From CAWDAQ01 sp963800325 (lineage in GTDB: Bacteria; Actinomycetota; Actinomycetes; Actinomycetales; Dermatophilaceae), in assembly GCA_963800325.1 (NCBI GenBank), contig CAWDAQ010000005.1:248001-312000 (forward strand): a stretch of DNA of 64,000 bases. Direction: 5' to 3'. The notes under the pieces were generated by a model. It was given only the letters and a program-made list of their open reading frames with translations. It was not told where the DNA came from and ran no database searches. Of the stretch, positions 16,214 to 23,325 are shown in pieces (within the stretch, counting starts at the first letter, position 1; the number at the start of each line of letters is the position of its first letter). The position numbers and the translations under genes are program-made.

Positions 16214-18286
16214 CTACCGGTCGGTGGGGGAACCGCCGTCTCGCAGCACCCCGGGCTCGTCGGTGGGCGGCGGGCCGGACAGCCGGGTCCGCAGCGTGGG
16301 CCTCTTCGTGTCCTCCGGGGTCGGCGGTACCTGCTGCTCCTGGAGGGCGTAGGTCATGACGTCCTTGAAGACCGGGCCGGCAACGCTCCCGCCGTAGTAG
16401 CCGTTGACCGGACGCTGGAGGATCGCGGCGACGACGAGCCGGGGGTCGTCGGCCGGCGCGAACCCGATGAAGCTCGCGGTCTTGCCGGAGTAGCCGTGGC
16501 TGCGCGCGTCGTACCGGTCGGCGGTCCCGGTCTTGCCGGCGACCCGGTAGCCGGGGATCTGTGCCTCGGGGGCGGTGCCGTTCGCCGAGACGACCCCCTC
16601 GAGCATCCGGTTCAGGGTCGTCGCGGTCTTCGGCGAGACCACGCGCGTGCCCTTCTTCGGCGCGGTCGGCTGCCAGCTGCCGTCGCCGGACTTCACCGAG
16701 TCGACGATCCTCGGCGGGACCCGCAGGCCCTTGTTCGCGATGGTCTGGAACACCCCGGCCGCCTGCACCGCGGTGACCGACATCCCCTGCCCGAACAGGA
16801 CCGTGTACCGCTGGCTCCCGTTCCAGTCCTCGGCCGGGGCGAGCAGGCCCGCCGACTCGCCGGGGAAGCCCAGCCCCGAGGTCGAGCCCAGGCCGAACTT
16901 GCGGAAGTAGCTCTCCAGCGTCTTCGGCGGGAGCTGCTCCCCGGCGAGGATGAAGCCGATGTTGCTCGACTCGGCCAGCGCGCCGGCGAACGTCCGGTAC
17001 TCGGTCGGGTGCGGGTGGCTGTCGTGGAAGGTCCGGTCCGAGCGGTGGATCGAGCCCGGGATCACCATCGGCGTCGTGGGCGTCGCCTTGCCCTCCTGCA
17101 GGACCGCCGCGGCGGTCATGATCTTCGCGGTCGAGCCCGGCTCGAAGACGTCGGTGAGCGCGAGGTTGGACAGGCTCCCGGTGGCGTCGGCGACGTGGTT
17201 GGGGTCGAACGTCGGGTAGGACGCGAGCGCGAGGAGCTTGCCGCTCCTGGCGTCGAGGACGACGACGGACCCGCTGAGGGCGTTGGTCTTCTTCACCTCC
17301 GCCGCGAGCCGGTTCTGGGCGTACCACTGCAGGTCGTTGTCGATGGTGAGCCGGACGTCGTGGCCGGGGCGGGCGGGGTCGACCTCGTGCCGGCCCTGCG
17401 GGAGGGTGCTGCCGTCCTGCCCGATCTCGTACACCGCCTTGCCGGCGTGGCCCTTGAGCTCGTCGTCGAGCATGAGCTCGAGCCCGCCACCGGGCTTGCC
17501 GTCGTCGGTGACGTACCCGACGAGCGAGGCCGCGGTCGTCGACTGCGGGTAGGTCCGCTCGCTCGTGCGCTCGCTGTACACGCCGGGGACCCCGAGGTCG
17601 TTGATCTTGCGCCAGGTGAGCGGGCTGACGTTCTTCGCGAGCACCCGGTAGCGCTCGTCGCCGGTGAGCTTCGGGGTGAGCTGCCCGACGGTCGTGCCGA
17701 GCAGCGGGGCGAGGTCGGCCGCGGCGCCGGCGACGCCGACCTTCTGCAGCCGGCCGTCCACGGTCTTGAGGTAGCTCGGCACCGCGGTCTGGTCGACGGT
17801 CACGGTGCGTCGCTCGATGCTCGTCGCGAGGACCGTCCCGGAGGAGTCGTAGATCGTCCCCCGCAGCGCCGGGATGACCTCGGTGCGGGTGCGCGCCGAG
17901 AGCGCCGTCGCCGACGTGGCGGCGGCGTCGAAGCCCTGGAGCCGGACGAGCTGGGCACCGAAGATGCTGAGGACGAACAGCATCGCCAGCGTCATCAGCC
18001 GCATCCGCCGCCGTGGGCTGCCGGGGCGGGTCCGCACCGCCCGACGGGCGCGGGCGGTGACCGGCGGGCGCGGGCCCGGCGGGCGGCGGGGGCTCCCGCC
18101 CTGCCGTGCCGACGGGCCGCCGCGGGCACCCGAGCGGGAAGGCCCACCCGGCCGTCCGGACGCGTCCGGACGGGTGGGGCGCTGCGGGGTCGAGCGCTGC
18201 GGCGTCGACGGTCGAGCCCCGGGGCGGGGGCGGCCGCGCGGCGCGGAGCGCGGGGTCCGGCGGTCGGGCCGTCGACGCTCCGTCAC
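16214..18286 (-). CDS. ftsI: Septal transpeptidase FtsI (PBP3, class B PBP)
   Basis: 690 residues. A basic Arg/Pro/Gly-rich cytoplasmic tail of ~95 residues, one membrane helix (~97-115), a PBP dimer domain, then the transpeptidase. Catalytic motifs are intact: S385-T-A-K in FEPGSTAKIM, SSN in LAESSNIGF, and KTG in VAGKTGTADRY. It cross-links septal peptidoglycan together with FtsW. GTG start at 18286 has AAGGAG five bases upstream. The long basic tail is typical of actinobacterial homologues. Confidence 0.97.
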   Translation of the reverse strand: MTERRRPDRRTPRSAPRGRPRPGARPSTPQRSTPQRPTRPDASGRPGGPSRSGARGGPSARQGGSPRRPPGPRPPVTARARRAVRTRPGSPRRRMRLMTLAMLFVLSIFGAQLVRLQGFDAAATSATALSARTRTEVIPALRGTIYDSSGTVLATSIERRTVTVDQTAVPSYLKTVDGRLQKVGVAGAAADLAPLLGTTVGQLTPKLTGDERYRVLAKNVSPLTWRKINDLGVPGVYSERTSERTYPQSTTAASLVGYVTDDGKPGGGLELMLDDELKGHAGKAVYEIGQDGSTLPQGRHEVDPARPGHDVRLTIDNDLQWYAQNRLAAEVKKTNALSGSVVVLDARSGKLLALASYPTFDPNHVADATGSLSNLALTDVFEPGSTAKIMTAAAVLQEGKATPTTPMVIPGSIHRSDRTFHDSHPHPTEYRTFAGALAESSNIGFILAGEQLPPKTLESYFRKFGLGSTSGLGFPGESAGLLAPAEDWNGSQRYTVLFGQGMSVTAVQAAGVFQTIANKGLRVPPRIVDSVKSGDGSWQPTAPKKGTRVVSPKTATTLNRMLEGVVSANGTAPEAQIPGYRVAGKTGTADRYDARSHGYSGKTASFIGFAPADDPRLVVAAILQRPVNGYYGGSVAGPVFKDVMTYALQEQQVPPTPEDTKRPTLRTRLSGPPPTDEPGVLRDGGSPTDR

Positions 18287-18350
18287 GGCGCTCCTTCCTG
18301 CTCCGTCGCGGTCGCGACGGGCTGTGTCACGGGCCCTGTCCCGGCCGCTC

Positions 18351-18917
18351 TCACTCCACCGGGGTCGCCGTGCGGTCCTCCGACCTCGAGGCGACCCGGC
18401 TCTGCGGGTCCTTCGCCCAGGAGTCGGCCACCGGGGCCGACGATGGGTCGCTCCCCTGCTCCTTCGACGTCGCCCGACCCGAGGTCTCCCGGGGCGGGGA
18501 CACGACCACCGTAAAGTCGTCGCCGGGCTTGGCCGCCGTCGCCACGCCGAGCACCTTGCCGTCGCTGAGTCGGAGGAACGCGGGCGACTCGGCCGGCACC
18601 ATGCCGAGGGCCTCGGCGCGCTGGGCGAGTCGCGCCGGCGCGCGCTGGGCGTCGATCCTGTGGGTGAGGGCCTCCTCCTGGTCGGCCAGCGCCGACGACC
18701 TCGCCTGGAGCCGGCCGAGGGTGAACGACCCCTCCGCCAGCGCCGTGTTGAGCAGGAGCACCGCGAGCAGCCCGCCGACGAGGAGGGCGATGCACGTCGC
18801 GAGGAACCAGCCCTGGCTCGCGACGACGCTGCCCTGGACGACGCGCAGCCGGGGGGCGGCCCCGGCGGGCCGCCGCAGCGGTCGGGCCGGGGCGCGGGAG
18901 GCGGTCATCTGGCTCAT
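18351..18917 (-). CDS. ftsL: FtsL-like septum protein
   Basis: 188 residues. Basic N-terminus, a single membrane helix (FLATCIALLVGGLLAVLLLNTAL, ~39-61), then a short coiled coil (LGRLQARSSALADQEEALTHRI) that would sit outside the membrane, followed by a Ser/Pro-rich tail. Topology, size and place between rsmH and ftsI identify it as the actinobacterial FtsL; sequence conservation in this family is always low. The ATG at 18917 overlaps the rsmH stop. The C-terminal ~65 residues are longer than in E. coli FtsL. Confidence 0.88.
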   Translation of the reverse strand: MSQMTASRAPARPLRRPAGAAPRLRVVQGSVVASQGWFLATCIALLVGGLLAVLLLNTALAEGSFTLGRLQARSSALADQEEALTHRIDAQRAPARLAQRAEALGMVPAESPAFLRLSDGKVLGVATAAKPGDDFTVVVSPPRETSGRATSKEQGSDPSSAPVADSWAKDPQSRVASRSEDRTATPVE

Positions 18918-19906
18918 CGGGACGGTCCCTTCGTCGAGCGGGTGCGTTCGGCCGCGCGCAGGCGCACGGAGGTGGATCGGGGGTTGGCCGCCTGCTCGGC
19001 CGCGGAGGCCTCCTCCGCGCCGCGGGTGAGCAGCCGCAGGTAGGGGGCGTGGTCGGGCAGCTCGACCGGCAGCCCCTCGGGGGTGCTGCCCCGGGCGCCG
19101 GCGGCGAGGACGCGCTTGGTGATGCGGTCCTCGAGGGAGTGGTAGGAGAGGACGACGACGCGGCCACCGACCGCGAGGGCGTCGACCGCGGCCGGGAGCG
19201 CGCGCCGCCAGGTGTCGAGCTCGCCGTTGACCTCGATCCGCAGTGCCTGGAAGGTGCGCTTCGCGGGGTGCCCGCCGGTGCGCTGCGACGCGGCCGGCAG
19301 GGTCGCGCGGAGGAGGTCGACGAGGTCCCCGGACCGCTCGAAGGGCCGGGTCTCGCGGCGGCGGACGACGGCGCGGGCGATCCGGCGGGCGAACCGCTCC
19401 TCGCCGTACTCGGACAGGATGCGGGTGAGCTCGGACGCGTCGGCGGTGTTGAGGACGTCGGCGGCGCTGCGGCCCCGACCCTGGTCCATCCGCATGTCGA
19501 GCGGCGCGTCGTGGGCGTAGGCGAAGCCGCGGTCGGTCTCGTCGAGCTGGAGCGAGGAGACCCCGAGGTCGAAGAGGACGCCGGAGACCGGCTCGCCGCC
19601 GGTCGTGCCGGACAGGTCGGCGAGCACCTCGGGGAGCTCGTCGTAGACGGCGTGGACGAGGTCGACCCTCCCGGCGTGGGCGGCGAGCCGCTCGCGGGCG
19701 AGGGCGAGGGCGTCCCGGTCCCGGTCGATCCCGACGAGCCGCACGTGCGGGAACCGCTCGAGCGCGGCCGCCGCGTGGCCGCCGAGCCCGAGGGTGGCGT
19801 CGACGAGGACCGACCCGGGCTCGTCGAGCGCGGGGGCGAGGAGGTCGAGGACCCGGTCGAGGAGGACCGGCACGTGCCGCGCCGGCAGCGCTCCTCCTGC
19901 GGTCAT
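18914..19906 (-). CDS. rsmH: 16S rRNA (cytosine1402-N4)-methyltransferase RsmH (MraW)
   Basis: 330 residues. RsmH methylates N4 of C1402 in 16S rRNA using S-adenosylmethionine. Motifs are ARHVPVLLDRVLDLL at the N-terminus, DATLGLGGHAAAAL (SAM binding), GIDRDRDALALA, GVLFDLGVSSLQLDETDRGF, and VVLSYHSLEDRITKR. The ATG at 19906 is preceded by GAGGAG at good spacing and gives the standard length. It begins 317 bases after the mraZ stop. Confidence 0.97.
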   Translation of the reverse strand: MTAGGALPARHVPVLLDRVLDLLAPALDEPGSVLVDATLGLGGHAAAALERFPHVRLVGIDRDRDALALARERLAAHAGRVDLVHAVYDELPEVLADLSGTTGGEPVSGVLFDLGVSSLQLDETDRGFAYAHDAPLDMRMDQGRGRSAADVLNTADASELTRILSEYGEERFARRIARAVVRRRETRPFERSGDLVDLLRATLPAASQRTGGHPAKRTFQALRIEVNGELDTWRRALPAAVDALAVGGRVVVLSYHSLEDRITKRVLAAGARGSTPEGLPVELPDHAPYLRLLTRGAEEASAAEQAANPRSTSVRLRAAERTRSTKGPSR

Positions 19907-20223
19907 CGGGGGCTCCTCGAGGGGGGTGGTGGTCAGTCTGCTCGGGTCGGGCGTCGGGGCGGGGCACCGGAGCGGCGCGTCGGCGGTTCGGGTTCTCGGT
20001 CGCGCTTCCCCGGTCGGGCCTCGGGCCGTGCGTCGGGGAGTCGGGCCACGCTGGTCGGGGGTGGTCGTCGGTGGCGCTCGTCGGTGGCGGTCGTCGGGGG
20101 CGGGCGGTGCTGCGGCCTGGTCCCCATCCGCCCGGGCCCGGCACGGGGGAAGGCGTGTCGGGAGGCGAGCGGCTGGAGGCCGGGCGGCAGCTGGCGGTGC
20201 CCGTCGGGTCCGGCGATGCGGTG
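19907..20223. other. 317-base spacer between mraZ and rsmH
   Basis: No convincing gene. The stretch is very GC-rich, with a degenerate GTCGGTGGCG-type run at about 20060-20110. A 64-codon frame on the minus strand (19933-20127) has a composition of Arg and Pro only expected from high-GC noise. A promoter for rsmH may lie here but no clear -10/-35 pair was found. Confidence 0.4.
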
Positions 20224-20655
20224 TCACATGAGGCCGGGGATCACCTCCTCGGCCTGGTCGGCGAAGCTCTGCTCGGTGCGGGCGAGGTAGTCGGTCCACG
20301 CGGCGGAGTCCCAGACCTCGAGCCGGGCGCCGGCACCGATGACGGTGCACTCCCGGCTCAGCCCGGCGTACTCGCGCAGGTTCGCCGGGACCGTGACCCG
20401 GCCCTGCTTGTCGGGGACCTCGTCGGAGGCACCGGAGAGGAAGACGCGCATGTAGTCCCGCGCGGCACGGCTCGTCGTCGGCGCCTGGCGCATCTGCTCG
20501 GCGAGCTGGACGAACTCGTCCATCGGGAACACGTAGAGGCACCGCTCCTGCCCCCGGGTGACGACGAGGCCGTCGGCGAGCCGCTCGCGGAACTTCGCCG
20601 GGAGGAAGAGCCGACCCTTGTCGTCGAGGCGAGGGGTGTGGGTACCGAGGAACAC
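20224..20655 (-). CDS. mraZ: Transcriptional regulator MraZ
   Basis: 143 residues containing two SpoVT/AbrB-like swapped-hairpin halves: MFLGTHTPRLDDKGRLFLPAKFR at the N-terminus and DKQGRVTVPANLREYAGL in the second half. MraZ represses the dcw operon by binding direct repeats upstream of its own gene. The frame continues upstream to 20697, but the GTG at 20655 has a near-perfect GGAGGT six bases before it and yields exactly the usual length. MraZ-box-like repeats lie about 45 bases upstream. Confidence 0.96.
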   Translation of the reverse strand: MFLGTHTPRLDDKGRLFLPAKFRERLADGLVVTRGQERCLYVFPMDEFVQLAEQMRQAPTTSRAARDYMRVFLSGASDEVPDKQGRVTVPANLREYAGLSRECTVIGAGARLEVWDSAAWTDYLARTEQSFADQAEEVIPGLM

Positions 20656-20695
20656 CGCCTCACCTCCCCGGGACGTCGTGGGTGCCTCCTGCGTC

Positions 20696-20721
20696 AACCG
20701 CTGTCCCCCACATTACTCCAC
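20696..20721 (-). promoter_or_regulatory. MraZ-box-like direct repeats upstream of mraZ
   Basis: Read on the minus strand: GTGGAG at 20721-20716, GTGGGG at 20711-20706, and a weaker GCGGTT at 20701-20696, each starting 10 bases after the last. MraZ is known to bind TGGGN direct repeats with a 10-base period at its own promoter, so these are probable autoregulatory sites. They lie 41-66 bases before the mraZ start codon. Confidence 0.6.
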
Positions 20722-20792
20722 TATCCAGCTCAGAGGTATCCACAGATGTACGATTTGCGGCTTTTTTTCGCCAAATCTGCAGGTCAGTGCCG

Positions 20793-20808
20793 GTGGGGGG
20801 AAGTGGGG
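20793..20808 (+). promoter_or_regulatory. Second MraZ-box-like repeat pair, facing moxR
   Basis: GTGGGG at 20793 and again at 20803 on the plus strand, 10 bases apart, about 245 bases before the moxR start. The period and sequence match the mraZ-proximal set but the orientation is opposite. Only two good copies are present, so binding is a hypothesis. Confidence 0.4.
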
Positions 20809-21053
20809 GACGTTCGTCCACCACCCGAGCGCGGCCCTGCCCCGGCGCCGGCCGCCGACCGCGACGGGCAGCCGATCAGGCGACCGGGGGTGGGTCCGGC
20901 GCGCGGAGGGTGTGGGCGGTGGGGCGCGGTGGGGCGCCTGCGTCCCCGCCCGAACCGCTTTGTTCTGTCGGCGTTCTGGGAGAGGATCGAGGTCCGGTCG
21001 GCGTGCGACCCACCCGGCCCCGTCCGTCACGGGCGCGAGGGAGAGGTGGACAC

Positions 21054-22055
21054 GTGCACAGCGACGAGAGGTCGGCGGCGGCAGCGGTCGCCCGGGACCC
21101 GAACCGCGCGCTCGAGCAGCTCCTCGAGGTCTCGAGCAGCCTCGCGACCGCGATGAACTCGGTCATCGAGGGCAAGCCGGCGGTCGTGCGGACCGCGATC
21201 ACGGTGCTGCTCGCCGAGGGGCACCTGCTGCTCGAGGACGTCCCCGGGGTCGGCAAGACGATGCTCGCCAAGACCCTCGCCCGCTCGATCGACTGCTCGG
21301 TGCGCCGGGTCCAGTTCACCCCGGACCTGCTCCCCAGCGACATCACCGGGGTCAGCGTGTTCAACCAGGACGTGCGGGACTTCGAGTTCCGGCCGGGCGC
21401 GATCTTCGCCAACGTCGTCGTCGGCGACGAGATCAACCGGGCCTCCCCCAAGACCCAGTCGGCACTGCTGGAGTGCATGGAGGAGGGACAGGTCACCGTC
21501 GACGGCCGGACCTTCCAGCTGCCGCACCCGTTCATCGTCATGGCGACCCAGAACCCGATCGAGATGGAGGGGACCTACCCCCTGCCCGAGGCTCAGCGGG
21601 ACCGGTTCATGGCGCGGGTCTCCCTGGGCTACCCCTCGCCGCGCAGCGAGGTCGAGATGCTCGCCTCCCACGGGGGGACCTCCCCGCTCGAGGCGCTGGC
21701 CCCGGTCACCGACGCGACGACCGTCGGCATGATGATCGCCGCGGTGCGGACCGTGCACGCCTCCCCCGCCATCCGGCAGTACGTCGTCGACCTCGCCACC
21801 GCGACGAGGGAGAGCTCGGCGCTGCGCCTCGGCGCCTCCCCGCGGGCGACGCTGCACGTGCTTCGCGCCTCCCGGGCCCACGCGGCGCTCGCCGGCCGCG
21901 ACCACGTCCTGCCCGACGACGTCCAGTCGGTCCTCCTCCCGGTCCTCGCCCACCGGCTCCTGCCCACCGGCGAGACCCAGATGGCGGGCCGCACGCCGGC
22001 GACGGTCCTCGAGGACCTGCTCCACCGGGTCCGGGTCCCCGCCCCGGGGCACTGA
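21054..22055 (+). CDS. MoxR family AAA+ ATPase
   Basis: 333 residues. AAA+ core with Walker A (EDVPGVGKTMLAKTLA, ~65-80), Walker B (NVVVGDEINRASPKTQSALL), the sensor segment VMATQNPIEMEGTYPLPEAQRDRF, and a C-terminal lid. MoxR ATPases are chaperone-like and are commonly encoded with DUF58 and transglutaminase-like membrane proteins, as here. GTG at 21054 follows GAGAGGTG at suitable spacing. First gene of a five-gene plus-strand run ending at 27912. The clients of this actinobacterial set are not known. Confidence 0.94.
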   Translation: MHSDERSAAAAVARDPNRALEQLLEVSSSLATAMNSVIEGKPAVVRTAITVLLAEGHLLLEDVPGVGKTMLAKTLARSIDCSVRRVQFTPDLLPSDITGVSVFNQDVRDFEFRPGAIFANVVVGDEINRASPKTQSALLECMEEGQVTVDGRTFQLPHPFIVMATQNPIEMEGTYPLPEAQRDRFMARVSLGYPSPRSEVEMLASHGGTSPLEALAPVTDATTVGMMIAAVRTVHASPAIRQYVVDLATATRESSALRLGASPRATLHVLRASRAHAALAGRDHVLPDDVQSVLLPVLAHRLLPTGETQMAGRTPATVLEDLLHRVRVPAPGH

Positions 22056-22065
22056 GGCGGGCGGC

Positions 22066-23325
22066 GTGCGGGCCATCACCGGCGTCCTCACCCTCCGCGG
22101 GCGGTGCGTGCTCGCGGCCGGGGCCGCGCTCGCCCTCTGCGGGGTCGGGCTCGGGTTCGAGGACCTCATCAGGCTCGGCGTGCTCCTCCTCGTCCTCCCG
22201 CTGCTCACCGCGGCGCTCACCCGGCACCACCGGCTCAGCCTCGCGGTCTCCCGCTCGGTCCAGCCCGCCCGCGTCCAGGTCGACGAGGCCGCCGTCGTCA
22301 CGGTCACCCTGGAGAACCGCGGCCCGCGGCCGACGCCGATGATGCTGGCCGAGGAGAGCCTCGACTACTCGCTCGGGGACCGGCCCCGGTTCGTCGTGCC
22401 CCGCCTCGGACGCGACGACCGGTGCGAGCTGCGCTACCGCGTGCGGGGTCACACCCGGGGCCGGCACCGGCTCGGTCCGCTCGGGGTCCGGCTCAAGGAC
22501 CCCTTCGAGCTCAGCGTGCGCCTCGGCACGGTGACCGGCACCTCCGAGCTCCTGGTCCTCCCCCAGGTGCACCCGCTCGGGGGGGAGCACCCCCGGGCGA
22601 GCGGCACCGGCGCCGAGGGGTCGGTGCCGCACATGGTCGCGCTCCACGGCGAGGACGACGTGTCGATCCGGGAGTACCGCGACGGGGACGACCTGCGCCG
22701 CATCCACTGGCCCTCGACCGCGAAGACCGGCTCGATGATGGTCCGACAGGAGGACCGTCCCGCCCGGCGCCGGGCCGTCGTCGTCCTCGACGGGCGCGCG
22801 GGCGCCCACGCGGGCTCTCGCACGTCCGGGTCGTTCGAGTGGGCGGTCGTCGCATCCGCCTCCGTCGTCGCGCACCTGCTCGAGCACACGTTCGCGGTGC
22901 ACCTCGTCACCACCGAGACCGTCGACGCGGGCACCGCCGCGGACCCGGTCGACCTCGGGGCCGCCCTCGACACGCTGGCCCTCGCCGCGACCGGCCCCGC
23001 CGACACCCTGACGTCGGTGCTGCACGCGGCCGGACCGGTCTCCTCGGCCGGCGGCCTCGTGCTGGCGGTGGTCGGCCCCCTCGACGAGCAGTCCGCGCTG
23101 TCCCTGGCCGCGCTGCGCCAGCCCGGCTCGACCGCGTTCGCGATGCTGCTGGACCCCGCGGAGTTCGGGGGGCGCGCGGGGGCGCCCGGCGGCGCCGGCA
23201 CCGACCCCGTCGAGACGACCGAGCACGCGCTGCGCGCGGCCGGGTGGGGCACGACACGGGTCTCCCCCGGCACGCCCGTCGCCCGCGCCTGGTCGGCGCT
23301 CCAGCTCACCGGAGCCCGGCGGTGA
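22066..23325 (+). CDS. DUF58 domain protein
   Basis: 419 residues. Two N-terminal hydrophobic segments (~14-31 and 33-50), a beta-rich region (residues ~60-150), then the DUF58 signature REYRDGDDLRRIHWPSTAKTG around residue 205-225, followed by a von Willebrand-A-like fold (VVVLDGRAGAH). DUF58 proteins regularly pair with MoxR ATPases, probably as membrane-tethered partners. GTG start 10 bases after moxR; the stop overlaps the next start (GTGA). Confidence 0.92.
   Translation: MRAITGVLTLRGRCVLAAGAALALCGVGLGFEDLIRLGVLLLVLPLLTAALTRHHRLSLAVSRSVQPARVQVDEAAVVTVTLENRGPRPTPMMLAEESLDYSLGDRPRFVVPRLGRDDRCELRYRVRGHTRGRHRLGPLGVRLKDPFELSVRLGTVTGTSELLVLPQVHPLGGEHPRASGTGAEGSVPHMVALHGEDDVSIREYRDGDDLRRIHWPSTAKTGSMMVRQEDRPARRRAVVVLDGRAGAHAGSRTSGSFEWAVVASASVVAHLLEHTFAVHLVTTETVDAGTAADPVDLGAALDTLALAATGPADTLTSVLHAAGPVSSAGGLVLAVVGPLDEQSALSLAALRQPGSTAFAMLLDPAEFGGRAGAPGGAGTDPVETTEHALRAAGWGTTRVSPGTPVARAWSALQLTGARR

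Larger units (their letters stand above)
20656..21053. promoter_or_regulatory. Divergent control region between mraZ and moxR
   Basis: 398 bases with no gene. It separates the dcw cluster (minus) from the moxR operon (plus). It is locally AT-rich around 20710-20780, including a T7 run with imperfect flanking complementarity (GATTTG/CAAATC). Two sets of 10-base-spaced GTGGGG-like repeats are present, one facing each operon (listed separately). The rest, 20820-21030, is GC-rich with nothing recognisable. Confidence 0.6.

Noticed and set aside
19933..20127. A 64-codon minus-strand frame between mraZ and rsmH
   Set aside because: Arg/Pro/Thr-only composition, no ribosome-binding site and no conservation evidence.
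20656..20697. A longer MraZ starting at 20697
   Set aside because: The GTG at 20655 has a strong ribosome-binding site and produces the exact usual MraZ length and N-terminus.
20732..20745. A DnaA-box-like sequence (TATCCACA) in the mraZ-moxR gap
   Set aside because: A single 8-of-9 match, no cluster, and no dnaA or dnaN nearby, so it is not evidence of an origin.
20751..20778. A terminator around the T7 run
   Set aside because: The flanking arms pair for only about six bases, with mismatches next to the run, and the position is upstream of both genes.
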